Shown in pieces: positions 16,042 to 24,165 of a stretch of DNA of 64,000 nt (positions are counted from its first letter, which is position 1; each line of letters starts with the position of its first letter). Both the position numbers and the translations under genes were made by a program. A model generated the notes under the pieces. That model worked only from the letters and a program-made list of their open reading frames with translations. It had not been told where the DNA came from and made no database searches. This stretch comes from Herbaspirillum sp. (lineage in GTDB: Bacteria; Pseudomonadota; Gammaproteobacteria; Burkholderiales; Burkholderiaceae_D): NCBI RefSeq assembly GCF_017744395.1, contig NZ_JAGIBI010000008.1, positions 1-64,000 of the forward strand, written 5' to 3'.

Positions 16042-16962
16042 TCAGAGGCGGGGCTGGGGGAATCCGGGAACGTCCATATCCGCGACCAATACGCTGCCGG
16101 TCGACGATTCGGTGATGAACAGTTGCTTTCCACCCGGCCCGCCATAGGCGACGTTGGTACAGGTAGGACCCGCGGCCGAGCGCACGCGGGCAATCAGTTC
16201 GCCGTTCGGCGCGAAGAGGAAGACCTGCCCCAGCGAAGCATGCGCGACAGCGATATTGCCGTCATTGTCCAGCGCCACGCCGTCGGGGCCGCTGGTGCCG
16301 AACATGGAGCAGAAACGGCCGACCTTGGCGGTTCCGCCTTGCGACGTCAGCGGCATGCGCCAGACAGCGTTATCGCGCGTCATCGCAACGAACAGGACCG
16401 ACCCGGTCTTGTCCAGGGTCAGCCCATTGGGCGAGATGCCGGTGTCGAGCAGGCAGTGCAGCTCGCCGTTGGCTTTGAGCCGATACACCCTGCCGCTCTG
16501 GTCCTGCAGGCCGGTCTGCCCTTGGTCCGTGAAATAGATATCGCCGTTGGAAGCGATGTTCAGGTCATTGATGCCTTTGAACGATTCGCCGTTTCGGCCA
16601 GGCAGGACACAAGTGACATTGCCGCTCCCGGGGTCGAGCTCCATCAGGCCGTTGGCGTAGTCAGCAATCAGGATACGGCCGTCGGGATGGAACTTCAGCC
16701 CGTTCGGCTGGCCGTCGTATTCGGCAACCTGGGTCCACTTGCGCTCAGGGGAAATCCTGAAAATGCGGCCGTATGGAATGTCGACGATGTAGAGGTTGCC
16801 ATCCTTGTCGAAAGACGGCCCCTCGATGAAGCAGTCGACCGGATGCCCGCCCTTGTTGGCCTTCGCCCACGCCGGCGAAATGCCGCGCCTGCGGAACTCT
16901 TCAGGCATGGAAGTGTGGACACGGCTTGCGATTACACGCGGGGGCGTATCAAGATACATCAT
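16042..16962 (-). CDS. SMP-30/gluconolactonase-family lactonase
   Basis: A 306-residue six-bladed beta-propeller hydrolase that opens sugar-acid or other lactones using one divalent metal. The presumed metal ligands are visible in the usual places: Glu in CFIEGPSFDKDGNLYIVD (about 47), Asn in ISPNGLTLDKTG (about 177) and Asp in SGPDGVALDNDGN (about 228). No signal peptide, so cytoplasmic. ATGATG at 16962/16959 gives the start; the ribosome site is poor. It is downstream of the ABC transporter genes on the same strand with a 75-bp gap, so it may be the last gene of that operon and act on the imported compound or its metabolite. Confidence 0.8.
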   Translation of the reverse strand: MMYLDTPPRVIASRVHTSMPEEFRRRGISPAWAKANKGGHPVDCFIEGPSFDKDGNLYIVDIPYGRIFRISPERKWTQVAEYDGQPNGLKFHPDGRILIADYANGLMELDPGSGNVTCVLPGRNGESFKGINDLNIASNGDIYFTDQGQTGLQDQSGRVYRLKANGELHCLLDTGISPNGLTLDKTGSVLFVAMTRDNAVWRMPLTSQGGTAKVGRFCSMFGTSGPDGVALDNDGNIAVAHASLGQVFLFAPNGELIARVRSAAGPTCTNVAYGGPGGKQLFITESSTGSVLVADMDVPGFPQPRL

Positions 16963-17037
16963 GGCAAACCCGACGGATAACAATGTCAAAGGGAACGGGC
17001 AGCGGCTGGCGCCGCCCACTTACCGCACTTGCTACAC

Positions 17038-18060
17038 TTACTTGACCTGCTGGGCGGCCGCCTCGGCGAAGCGATTGGTATAGGTCTTCTTCAAGTCCAC
17101 CTTGGCCGCGGCAACCGCGGGATCATACTGGCTCAGCACGGACAACGGGGTCTTCACGGCATCTTCCGGGAACACGCCGGTCTTCGAGAACATGGCCTTG
17201 GAGGACGCCCAGATTTCCTCATTGAGGCCGGGGTCGCCAATCTTGAAGTTGCCCGGCAAGGTTTCCACGATCTTGCTCGGCGTATTGGCGTCGATCCAGC
17301 GCACGGTACGCAGGAATGCGTTCGCCACGCGCTGGACAGTTTCCGGATTCTTGTCGAGGAAGGCACGGGTCACGTACACGCAGGCAAACGGATAAGCGCC
17401 GCCGAATGCCGCCTTCGAACCTTCCACAGTACGGGCATCGAACAGTTGCACGGCGAGCTTCTTGCGGGACAGCTGCGTCACGACCGGGTCATAGGCCAGC
17501 AGCACGTCGACGTTCTTGGCTTCGAAGGCCACCATACCGGGAGCGCCCGAACCCACCCCGATGAATTTGACGTCGCGCTCGGACAGGCCTGCCCGCGTCA
17601 CGTAGTAGCGCGCAATCATATCGGTCGAGGAACCCGGCGTCGTGATGCCGATACGCATCCCCTTCAGGTCCTTCGGCGACTTGATCTTGTCGGCCAGATC
17701 GCTGCGCACATTGAACACGATGCCGGGCACTTCGTTCAGCAGGAAGACGCCTACGATTTCCTTGCCCTTGGCCTGCATTTGGATCGTATGGTCATAGGAG
17801 CCCACGACCATGTCGACGGAGCCGCCGATCAGCGCCTGCAAGGCCTTGCTGCCGCCGGCCTGGAAGTTCTCCAGGGTGACGTCCAGCCCCTCTTTCTTGA
17901 AGAAGCCGAGGGTGCTCGTCAATGGCGCCGGCGCGTAACCCAGGATCGAGGAACCGACCGCGATCTTCAGTTCGGGCTTTTCCGGCGCCGCGGCCAGGGC
18001 GGCAGCGGCCAGGGCGAATGCAGATACGGCGATGGCCAGTTTCTTCAGGTTCTTCAGCAT
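17038..18060 (-). CDS. ABC transporter substrate-binding protein (SsuA/TauA/NMT1 type)
   Basis: A 340-residue periplasmic receptor. Residues 1-24 form a signal peptide (KKLAIAVSAFALAAAALAAAP) with cleavage at ALA-AP. The mature part has the family motifs LKIAVGSS, FFKKEGLDVTLENFQAGGSKALQALIGGSVDMVVGSYDH and DLKGMRIGITTPGSSTDMIARYY. Relatives bind sulfonates, taurine, nitrate, aromatic acids or thiamine precursors. GAGGAGAGAGAC precedes the ATG. It is third in a probable operon behind the ATPase and permease genes. The CoA-transferase and HMG-CoA-lyase genes just upstream suggest that the ligand is a carboxylic acid that becomes a CoA thioester rather than a sulfonate. Confidence 0.85.
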   Translation of the reverse strand: MLKNLKKLAIAVSAFALAAAALAAAPEKPELKIAVGSSILGYAPAPLTSTLGFFKKEGLDVTLENFQAGGSKALQALIGGSVDMVVGSYDHTIQMQAKGKEIVGVFLLNEVPGIVFNVRSDLADKIKSPKDLKGMRIGITTPGSSTDMIARYYVTRAGLSERDVKFIGVGSGAPGMVAFEAKNVDVLLAYDPVVTQLSRKKLAVQLFDARTVEGSKAAFGGAYPFACVYVTRAFLDKNPETVQRVANAFLRTVRWIDANTPSKIVETLPGNFKIGDPGLNEEIWASSKAMFSKTGVFPEDAVKTPLSVLSQYDPAVAAAKVDLKKTYTNRFAEAAAQQVK

Positions 18061-18089
18061 GTCTCTCTCCTCACTCGTTGGAATCGGCA

Positions 18090-18881
18090 TCAGCGTGCCG
18101 ACAGTTCGGCTTCTTCATGGTCTTGGTTCGGGCGCCATACCAGCAGGCGTTTTTCCATCTTGTCCACCAGGGCATCGAGCGCCACGACGAAGGCGGACAG
18201 CAGCACCAGGCCGGCGAACACGCCAGTGGCATCCATGACGCCTTCGGCCTGGGCGATCATATGCCCCAGTCCCATCGACGAGCCGAGGTATTCGGCGACC
18301 ACCGCGCCCAGCACCGCCAGGCCAACCGACACACGCAGGCTGGACAGAATCCAGCTGGTGGCCGACGGCAAGTAGACATGGCGCAGCAATGCCGCCTGGC
18401 TTGCCTTGAGCAGACGGGCATTGGCCAGCACCACCGGATTGACTTCGCGTACCCCCTGCAGGGTGTTGAAGAAAGCGACGAAAAACACCAGCGTCAGACC
18501 CAGGGCGACCTTCGAGGTCAGGCCGAGGCCGAACCACAGGACATAAATGGGCGCCAGGAGCACGCGCGGGATCGCGTTGAACACCTTGATGAACGGGTTC
18601 AGGACGGCGCGCGCGAACGGCGCCAGGCCCAGCCAGATCCCCAGAACGATGCCCCCCGTGATGCCGAACACGAAAGACAGGACCGTTTCGAGGAGCGTCA
18701 CGCCCAGGTCGAGCCAGATGTCTGCCGACGAGAACCACTCGGCCAGACGGCCGAGGATGGCGCTCGGCGCGGGGAAGAAGAACGGGTCGATCCAGCCCGA
18801 GCGGGAGCCGAACTCCCACAATGAAAGCACGCCCACCAGCAGCACGAGCTGGGTCGCCTTGATTTTGGATTTACGCCGCAT
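18090..18881 (-). CDS. ABC transporter permease (SsuC/TauC type)
   Basis: A 263-residue inner-membrane permease with about six spans. The binding-protein-dependent permease core lies at about 60-240, with the EAA-like cytoplasmic loop around ANARLLKASQAALLRHVYLPSATSWILSSLRVSVGLA contacting the ATPase. N-terminal ATQLVLLVGVLSLWEFGSRSG is the usual first span of SsuC. It overlaps the ATPase gene by 11 bp and is followed after 29 bp by the receptor gene, so the three genes form one import system. Confidence 0.87.
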   Translation of the reverse strand: MRRKSKIKATQLVLLVGVLSLWEFGSRSGWIDPFFFPAPSAILGRLAEWFSSADIWLDLGVTLLETVLSFVFGITGGIVLGIWLGLAPFARAVLNPFIKVFNAIPRVLLAPIYVLWFGLGLTSKVALGLTLVFFVAFFNTLQGVREVNPVVLANARLLKASQAALLRHVYLPSATSWILSSLRVSVGLAVLGAVVAEYLGSSMGLGHMIAQAEGVMDATGVFAGLVLLSAFVVALDALVDKMEKRLLVWRPNQDHEEAELSAR

Positions 18882-19710
18882 GTTGCACCTCCCTGGATTC
18901 TGTTTTTTCGATGCTGATCTCTTGGTTCCCGTAGCTCTTCTCGACTTCCGCGCCCAGCAGGGCCCATAGCTCGCGGTACAGCTTCAGGTATTCGTTGGTC
19001 GTGGCCAGCTCGCTGACGTCGCGGGGACGCGGCAGGGTGATCTTCACCTCGCCCACCACGCGCGAGCCGGGTCCGGCCGACATCACCACCACCCGGTCGG
19101 CCAGGGCGATGGCCTCCTCCAGGTCGTGCGTGATGAAAATCAGCGAACGCTTGTCTTCCTGCCAGAGATTGAGGAGGATGCGATGCATCAGGCGGCGGGT
19201 ATGCACATCCAGCGCGGAGAACGGTTCGTCCATCAGGACGATTTTCGGCGACATGATCAATGTCTGCGCCATGGCCACGCGCTTGCGCTGGCCGCCGGAC
19301 AACTGGTGGATGTAGCGGTGCTCGAAGCCCTTCAGGCCCACCTTGGCCAGCCAGGGCGCCGCGCGCTTGCGCGCCTCCTCCACCGAAAGCCCCTGGAACA
19401 CCAGCCCCAGGCCGACGTTGTCCAAGGCCGTCTTCCACGGCAGCAGCGCTTCCTGCTGGAGCATGTAGCCGGCGACATCGTTCAGCCCGGACAGTTTCTT
19501 GCCGAATATGTTGACGGTGCCGGCTGCCGCGGGGAGCAGGCCGGTCACCAGATTCAGGATGGTCGACTTGCCGCAGCCGGTGGGACCGACCACCGCCACG
19601 AATTCACCATCCTTGACCTCGAGGTTCACCTCTTTGACGGCGGTGAAATCGCCAAACCTGACGGCGACCTCCCGCAGCTCAACGGCGTTGCCGAGCGGTT
19701 TGTTTTCCAT
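18871..19710 (-). CDS. ABC transporter ATP-binding protein (SsuB/TauB type)
   Basis: A 279-residue ATPase that powers the importer. Walker A GPTGCGKST (about 43), Q-loop YMLQQEALLPW, signature LSGGQRKRVAMAQ (about 138), Walker B IVLMDEPFSALD (about 158) and the switch His in FITHDLEEA are all intact. The C-terminal 40 residues follow the ATPase domain as in SsuB. The last 11 bp overlap the permease start, indicating translational coupling. The gene lies 79 bp downstream of the CaiB-type gene on the same strand. Confidence 0.88.
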   Translation of the reverse strand: MENKPLGNAVELREVAVRFGDFTAVKEVNLEVKDGEFVAVVGPTGCGKSTILNLVTGLLPAAAGTVNIFGKKLSGLNDVAGYMLQQEALLPWKTALDNVGLGLVFQGLSVEEARKRAAPWLAKVGLKGFEHRYIHQLSGGQRKRVAMAQTLIMSPKIVLMDEPFSALDVHTRRLMHRILLNLWQEDKRSLIFITHDLEEAIALADRVVVMSAGPGSRVVGEVKITLPRPRDVSELATTNEYLKLYRELWALLGAEVEKSYGNQEISIEKTESREVQHAA

Positions 19711-19789
19711 GAATTGTCTCCATTTTTTTCATCATTCGTTCGTGAGAAAGGACTGGGCCGAAGGCTAATGCGCCAAGGCGCTCAGCGGT

Positions 19790-20971
19790 TCAGCGGACGC
19801 CGGCCAGTCCGTGATTGCCGGTGTAGGCCACACCGGCCTGCTCGGCCAGTTCGTCTGTATGGCTACCGATGTCCGGCACGTCCAGGCGGGTTCCGAAACG
19901 CCGGCCCCCCATTTCCAGCGGCAGCGCCGGGATATCGATCTTCTGGCCGTTCTGGATGGTCACCGGCGTCAAGCCGCCCGAATTCAGGAGATGCTCATCG
20001 TCGAACAGCTCCACCGGCTTCTTGATGGGCGCGAACGGCAATCCCGTCTTTTCGCACAGCGCCATCAATTCGGCCTTGCTCATCGTCGCGAACTTCTCGC
20101 GCAGGTATGGCATGAACCGGTCGCGGGCCTTGACGCGCTGGTTGTTCAGGGCCAGGCTGCTGTCGTTGGCGAGGTCGGCCAGGCCGAACCCTTCGCAGAA
20201 CTGCTGCCATTGGGTATCGCTGACAACGCCGATGAACACTTGCTCATCGTCTTTTGCGGTGAAGACATCGTAGACGGCCCAGGCGGAAACGCGATTGGGC
20301 ATCGGCGCCACCGCCTTCCCGGTGATGCGCTCCTGCGCCATGTGCTGCCCGACCAGGAAAACCGAGTTCTCATACAGCCCGGAACGGATCAATTGGCCCT
20401 TGCCGGTGCGGCCGCGCTCGATGATGGCCGAGAGGATGCCGATGGCGGCGAACATGCCGCCCATCACGTCGTTCACCGATGCGCCGGCGCGCAGCGGCCG
20501 CCCTTCCGGGCCTGTCATGTAGGCCAGGCCGGACATCATCTGCACCACCTCGTCCAGCGCGGCCCGGTTTTCGTAGGGACCGGGCAGGAAGCCTTTCATG
20601 GAGCAGTAAATCAGGTCCGGCTTCACCGCCTTCAGCGATTCATAGTCCAGGCCGATCTTCTCCATCGCCCCGGGACGGAAGTTTTCGGTGACCACATCGG
20701 CCGATGCGATCAGCTTCTTGACCAGCGCCAGGCCGCTTTCCGACTTCAGATCCACCGCGACGCTCTTCTTGTTGCGGTTATAGGTGACCCAGTAACCGGC
20801 GCCGGAACCCATCAGGCGGCGCGTGTTATCGCCAGACTCCGGTTCGATCTTGATGACCTCGGCGCCCAGATCGGCCAACACCAGGCCGCAAGTCGGCCCC
20901 ATCACCATATGCACGAACTCGATTACGCGCACGCCCTGCAACGGCAGGTTGGTATTTTTTTCATCGCTCAT
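19790..20971 (-). CDS. CaiB/BaiF-family (class III) CoA-transferase
   Basis: A 393-residue enzyme that moves CoA between carboxylic acids. The N-terminal GVRVIEFVHMVMGPTCGLVLADLGAEVIKIEP is the family signature, RPGAMEKIGLDYESL (about 100) and the catalytic Asp region in ENRAALDEVVQMMSGLAYMTG (about 165) follow, and GGMFAAIGILSAIIERGRTGKG (about 195) is typical. Its start overlaps the stop of the HMG-CoA-lyase gene (ATGA), so the pair is translated together. The likely job is to activate a branched or hydroxylated dicarboxylate (for example citramalate- or hydroxymethylglutarate-like) to its CoA ester for the lyase. The exact acid is not known. Confidence 0.85.
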   Translation of the reverse strand: MSDEKNTNLPLQGVRVIEFVHMVMGPTCGLVLADLGAEVIKIEPESGDNTRRLMGSGAGYWVTYNRNKKSVAVDLKSESGLALVKKLIASADVVTENFRPGAMEKIGLDYESLKAVKPDLIYCSMKGFLPGPYENRAALDEVVQMMSGLAYMTGPEGRPLRAGASVNDVMGGMFAAIGILSAIIERGRTGKGQLIRSGLYENSVFLVGQHMAQERITGKAVAPMPNRVSAWAVYDVFTAKDDEQVFIGVVSDTQWQQFCEGFGLADLANDSSLALNNQRVKARDRFMPYLREKFATMSKAELMALCEKTGLPFAPIKKPVELFDDEHLLNSGGLTPVTIQNGQKIDIPALPLEMGGRRFGTRLDVPDIGSHTDELAEQAGVAYTGNHGLAGVR

Positions 20972-21894
20972 GCCGGCACCGCTCCATATTCAAATCCCTT
21001 GGGAAGACCTACGTTCGAAACGAACCCATACAACTCTTCGCCCGGCAGGCCGCCAAGCAAGATTGCGCGTGCGGCGACCAGCCTTGCGATGTCGATGCCG
21101 GTCTTGATGCCCATAGCCTCCAGCAGGAACACCAGATCCTCCGTGACAATGTTGCCGCTTGCGCCTGGCGCGTAAGGACATCCCCCGATCCCGCCCTGGC
21201 TGGCATCGAAGGTAGCGACCCCGACTTCCAGCGCCGCGACCACGTTCGCAAGACCCAATCCCAGCGTGTTGTGGAAATGCGCGCCGCCGGCCTTCGAACC
21301 CACGGCGCTTTGCAAGCGCGGGAACAGGCGGCGGACTTGCGCCGGATTGGCATAGCCGGCGGTATCGGAGAGGCCGATCTCGTCGACGCCGCACTCGGCC
21401 ATCACCTCGCACAAACGGATCACATCGTCTTCCGGCACCGTGCCCTGGATCGTGCAACCGAACGCGGTCGACATTCCCGCTTCGACCTGGATATCCGGAT
21501 ATTGGGCATTGCGCAACGCCATCACCGCGCGCACCTCCTCGATGATTTGCGCATGCGTCTTACGGATATTCGCCAGGGAATGGGGCTCGCTCACGGAAAC
21601 CGGCAATGTGACTTTGTGCACGCCGGCGGCAAATGCCTTCTCCGCGCCTTTCAGGTTGGGCGCCAGGACCGCCACGCGCAAGCCGGGAATTGCCAGCGCG
21701 CCGGCGACAACTTCACCGATATCGGCCATTTGCGGCAGAAGCTTCGCGGGCACGAAGGAGCCTACTTCGATCTCCGTCAGGCCCGCTTCCGCCAAAGCGC
21801 GAATCCACTGCAGCTTGGACTGGGTGGGCATGACGCGCGATACCGATTGCAAGCCATCGCGCGGGCCTACTTCGCTTATCAGGATATTGCCCAT
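20968..21894 (-). CDS. Hydroxymethylglutaryl-CoA lyase-family enzyme
   Basis: A 308-residue TIM-barrel C-C lyase. It opens with ISEVGPRDGLQ, where Arg and Asp bind substrate and metal, has EVGSFVPAK, the GLSDTAGYANP strand (about 170), metal ligands in AHFHNTLGLGLAN (about 205) and the family loop GGIGGCPYAPGASGN with the catalytic Cys (about 236). HMG-CoA lyase yields acetyl-CoA and acetoacetate; close relatives cleave citramalyl-CoA or similar 3-hydroxy-acyl-CoAs. Paired with a CoA-transferase and an importer, it probably belongs to assimilation of an external dicarboxylate. It is the first gene of this operon, under the palindrome at 21928-21944. Confidence 0.85.
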   Translation of the reverse strand: MGNILISEVGPRDGLQSVSRVMPTQSKLQWIRALAEAGLTEIEVGSFVPAKLLPQMADIGEVVAGALAIPGLRVAVLAPNLKGAEKAFAAGVHKVTLPVSVSEPHSLANIRKTHAQIIEEVRAVMALRNAQYPDIQVEAGMSTAFGCTIQGTVPEDDVIRLCEVMAECGVDEIGLSDTAGYANPAQVRRLFPRLQSAVGSKAGGAHFHNTLGLGLANVVAALEVGVATFDASQGGIGGCPYAPGASGNIVTEDLVFLLEAMGIKTGIDIARLVAARAILLGGLPGEELYGFVSNVGLPKGFEYGAVPA

Positions 21895-21916
21895 CTCTCG
21901 CTCGTCCCTTCATTTA

Positions 21917-21944
21917 TGTTCTATTAGACAGAACATCGTTCTGT
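21917..21944. promoter_or_regulatory. ACAGAAC/GTTCTGT operator palindrome upstream of the lyase-CoA-transferase operon
   Basis: ACAGAAC (21928-21934), 3 bp, GTTCTGT (21938-21944) is a perfect 7-3-7 palindrome. An overlapping TGTTCT (21917-21922) makes a second inverted pair with AGAACA (21930-21935), so three half-sites stand in a row. It lies 23-50 bp before the start at 21894 and between that operon and the IclR gene; IclR proteins usually bind such tandem half-sites. The rest of 21945-22188 shows nothing I recognise. Confidence 0.6.
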
Positions 21945-22188
21945 TTTAAGAATGATTATGGGAGCGAGGAAAAGCGATGTCAATCCATTTCAAGGCAGTA
22001 TTCATGCCGCAAAGCAGCATAAAAATGCCGGACGGCAGTCAGGATTTGAGGACGGTAGAAGGGAAATCAGGAAAAGAAAGCGCAGGTGCGCAGCAGCAAA
22101 AAACGGTCGTTCGCCAGTTTGCCGCGGTGTGGCTTCAGGACGTCAATCGGCCGGAGAACCCCGGCCGGAAAGGAATGGTTGCCCGCCG

Positions 22189-22920
22189 CTATTCAGCGTA
22201 CAGGCCGGGAGAGCCGCCAAGGCCCCGGGTCATCTCGATGGCCGCGTTACGGACTGCGGATTTATGGCCTTCCTGGTACCGGATCGATGGCATGGTCAGC
22301 GTAATGGCCCCCGCCACTCGCCCCGATGCGTCGAATACGGGGCAGGAAATGCCCGCGACTCCCTCGGAGCGGTCCCCCACCGACGACATCATTTTCTCTT
22401 TGCGGATCCGGTCGTAGATCTCGCCCGGCTCGCCGCCGAACGCCAGCAAAACGCGGCCGCCGCTTCCCCGCTCCAGGGGCAGCACGTCGCCGGCGCGGAT
22501 GTGATCCCGGATTGGCTGGGGAGAGTCGACGCGGTAGAGGCATAACCGCTGGTTCCCCTGCCGCACATGGAATGAAGCGCTTTCCCGGGTAATCTCGACC
22601 AGGCGGGACATCGCCGGCAGCACCACATCGGAAAGCGCGAAGGAATGCGAATAGGCGGAATAAAGACGCGCCACCTCGGGCCCGAGCGAATAGCGCCCGT
22701 CGGCTAGTTTCCGGACCAGCCGGCCATGCTCCAGGGAAGCCAGCAGGCGCAGTACCGTGCTCTTGTACATGCCGGTCGCTTCGGCGATTTGGACCAAGGC
22801 CATCGGCTCCGAACCGACGCTGAAGGCCGCGAGAATGGAAATGGCGCGATCGACCGCCGCCGCGCCGCCGGGGGCGGCATCCATGTCTGCTACAGATTGT
22901 TTGGCAGGCTTCCTTGGCAT
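22189..22920 (-). CDS. IclR-family transcriptional regulator
   Basis: A 243-residue regulator. The winged helix (about 22-82) includes AAVDRAISILAAFSV, IAEATGMYKSTVLRLLASLEHGRLV and DGRYSLGPEV. The effector domain (about 95-235) shows RESASFHVRQGNQRLCLYRVDS, LPLERGSGGRVLLAF and GVAGISCPVFDASGRVAGAITLTMP, all characteristic IclR positions. Ligands are typically small aromatic or aliphatic acids. It is upstream of, and oriented like, the HMG-lyase/CoA-transferase/ABC/SMP-30 run, with a 294-bp gap containing the tandem GTTCT half-sites, so it is the obvious regulator of that operon. Confidence 0.88.
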   Translation of the reverse strand: MPRKPAKQSVADMDAAPGGAAAVDRAISILAAFSVGSEPMALVQIAEATGMYKSTVLRLLASLEHGRLVRKLADGRYSLGPEVARLYSAYSHSFALSDVVLPAMSRLVEITRESASFHVRQGNQRLCLYRVDSPQPIRDHIRAGDVLPLERGSGGRVLLAFGGEPGEIYDRIRKEKMMSSVGDRSEGVAGISCPVFDASGRVAGAITLTMPSIRYQEGHKSAVRNAAIEMTRGLGGSPGLYAE

Positions 22921-23077
22921 ATTTCGCTAGACTCCATTGATCCGGCAGGGATTCTACCGAGTATTCAGGCGCCGTGAAGAGGCATTGCAGCGGCCGGCCG
23001 CGCATCGGTATATTGCACAAAGACTATTTTTCCAGACATGCCGATCACCCGATAACCGAAACTTATCCCATTTAGCA

Positions 23078-23106
23078 TATTGGTCTTACCAATAAACTGG
23101 TATTAT
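23078..23106 (+). promoter_or_regulatory. Operator palindrome TATTGGT-CTT-ACCAATA with -10 box of the FAH-SDR operon
   Basis: TATTGGT (23078-23084), CTT, ACCAATA (23088-23094) is a perfect 7-3-7 palindrome. A TATTAT (23101-23106) follows as probable -10, so the operator occupies the -35 zone, with a possible extra half-site in ACTGGTA. The core TTGGT-N3-ACCAA is the site class of FCD-GntR repressors such as LldR and PdhR. The transcript would start about 90 bp before the hydrolase ATG. Confidence 0.6.
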
Positions 23107-23204
23107 CCACTTCGTAGAACGACAAGGCCCGCGATGCCTGCCCAGACCCGGGCGGCACACTGCTGGCGCCGATTTGAGACAACTCATTTTCCAAAGGAAA
23201 CAAG

Positions 23205-24050
23205 ATGAAATTACTCCGCTACGGCCCGGTTGGGCAAGAAAAGCCCGGCATCCTGGACCAAGCCGGAAAGATCCGCGACCTGTCGGCCCACATCAAGGAC
23301 GTCAACGGCGCTGCCCTGGATGACGCGTCGCTGGCCAAGATCCGCGCGCTCGACATCAACAGCCTGCCCGTGGTGGACGGCAATCCGCGCATCGGCGCCT
23401 GTGTCGGCAATATCGGCAAATTCATCTGCATCGGCCTGAACTACGCCGACCACGCCGCCGAATCCAACCTGCCGATCCCGGCCGAGCCGGTGGTGTTCAA
23501 CAAGTGGACCTCGGCCGTGATCGGCCCCAACGACAACGTCAAGATCCCGCGCGGCTCCAAGAAGACCGACTGGGAAGTTGAACTGGGCGTGGTCATCGGC
23601 AAGGGCGGCGCCTATATCGACGAGAAGGATGCGCTGTCGCACGTGGCCGGCTATTGCGTGGTCAACGACGTCTCCGAGCGCGAATACCAGATCGAGCGCG
23701 GCGGCACCTGGGACAAGGGCAAGGGTTGCGACACCTTCGGCCCGATCGGCCCGTGGCTGGTCACCCGCGACGAAGTCCCCGATCCGCAGAAGCTGGGCAT
23801 GTGGCTGGAAGTGGACGGCAAGCGCTACCAGAACGGCAACACCAGCACCATGATCTTCGGCGTGGCGCACATCGTGGCCTACCTGTCCAAGTTCATGAGC
23901 CTGCAGCCGGGCGACGTCATCTCCACCGGCACGCCGCCGGGCGTGGGCATGGGCGTCAAGCCGCAAGCGGTGTTCTTGCGCGCCGGCCAGACCATGCGCC
24001 TGGGCATCGACGGCCTGGGCGAGCAGCAGCAGAAGACCATCGACGCTTAA
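23205..24050 (+). CDS. Fumarylacetoacetate hydrolase-family 2,4-diketo-3-deoxy-acid hydrolase
   Basis: A 281-residue FAH-fold, Mg-dependent C-C hydrolase. The core starts with FICIGLNYADHAAESNLPIP (about 74) and continues with VFNKWTSAVIGPNDNVKIP, the metal-binding TDWEVELGVVIGKGG (about 122), YCVVNDVSEREYQ, the catalytic-lid GGTWDKGKGCDTFGPIGPWLVT and PGDVISTGTPPGVGMG. This matches the group that cleaves 2,4-diketo-3-deoxy-L-rhamnonate/fuconate or the pentonate analogue into pyruvate and a hydroxy acid in non-phosphorylative sugar pathways. The SDR downstream would supply its diketo substrate. AAAGGAAACAAG precedes the ATG. Confidence 0.8.
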   Translation: MKLLRYGPVGQEKPGILDQAGKIRDLSAHIKDVNGAALDDASLAKIRALDINSLPVVDGNPRIGACVGNIGKFICIGLNYADHAAESNLPIPAEPVVFNKWTSAVIGPNDNVKIPRGSKKTDWEVELGVVIGKGGAYIDEKDALSHVAGYCVVNDVSEREYQIERGGTWDKGKGCDTFGPIGPWLVTRDEVPDPQKLGMWLEVDGKRYQNGNTSTMIFGVAHIVAYLSKFMSLQPGDVISTGTPPGVGMGVKPQAVFLRAGQTMRLGIDGLGEQQQKTIDA

Positions 24051-24065
24051 TTCAATTCAAGCGCC

Positions 24066-24084
24066 TGCCGGCGCCGCGCCGGCA
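24066..24084 (+). repeat. Intercistronic hairpin between FAH and SDR genes
   Basis: TGCCGGCG (24066-24073), loop CCG, CGCCGGCA (24077-24084), a perfect 8-bp stem 16 bp after the FAH stop. No T-run follows; it probably stabilises the upstream mRNA segment. Confidence 0.45.
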
Positions 24085-24165
24085 ACTCCCCAGAATAAGA
24101 ACGATGCGCGCCGGCCGGCCGGCTTGCGCGCCGACCCCAGACCAGATCACGAGAAGGAGAAGACA

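Noticed and set aside
15859-16980. 373-codon plus-strand frame beginning with lyase-like residues
   Set aside because: Only the first 47 codons resemble the lyase family; the rest is antisense to the SMP-30 gene, so it is a remnant plus a chance open frame, not a fusion protein.
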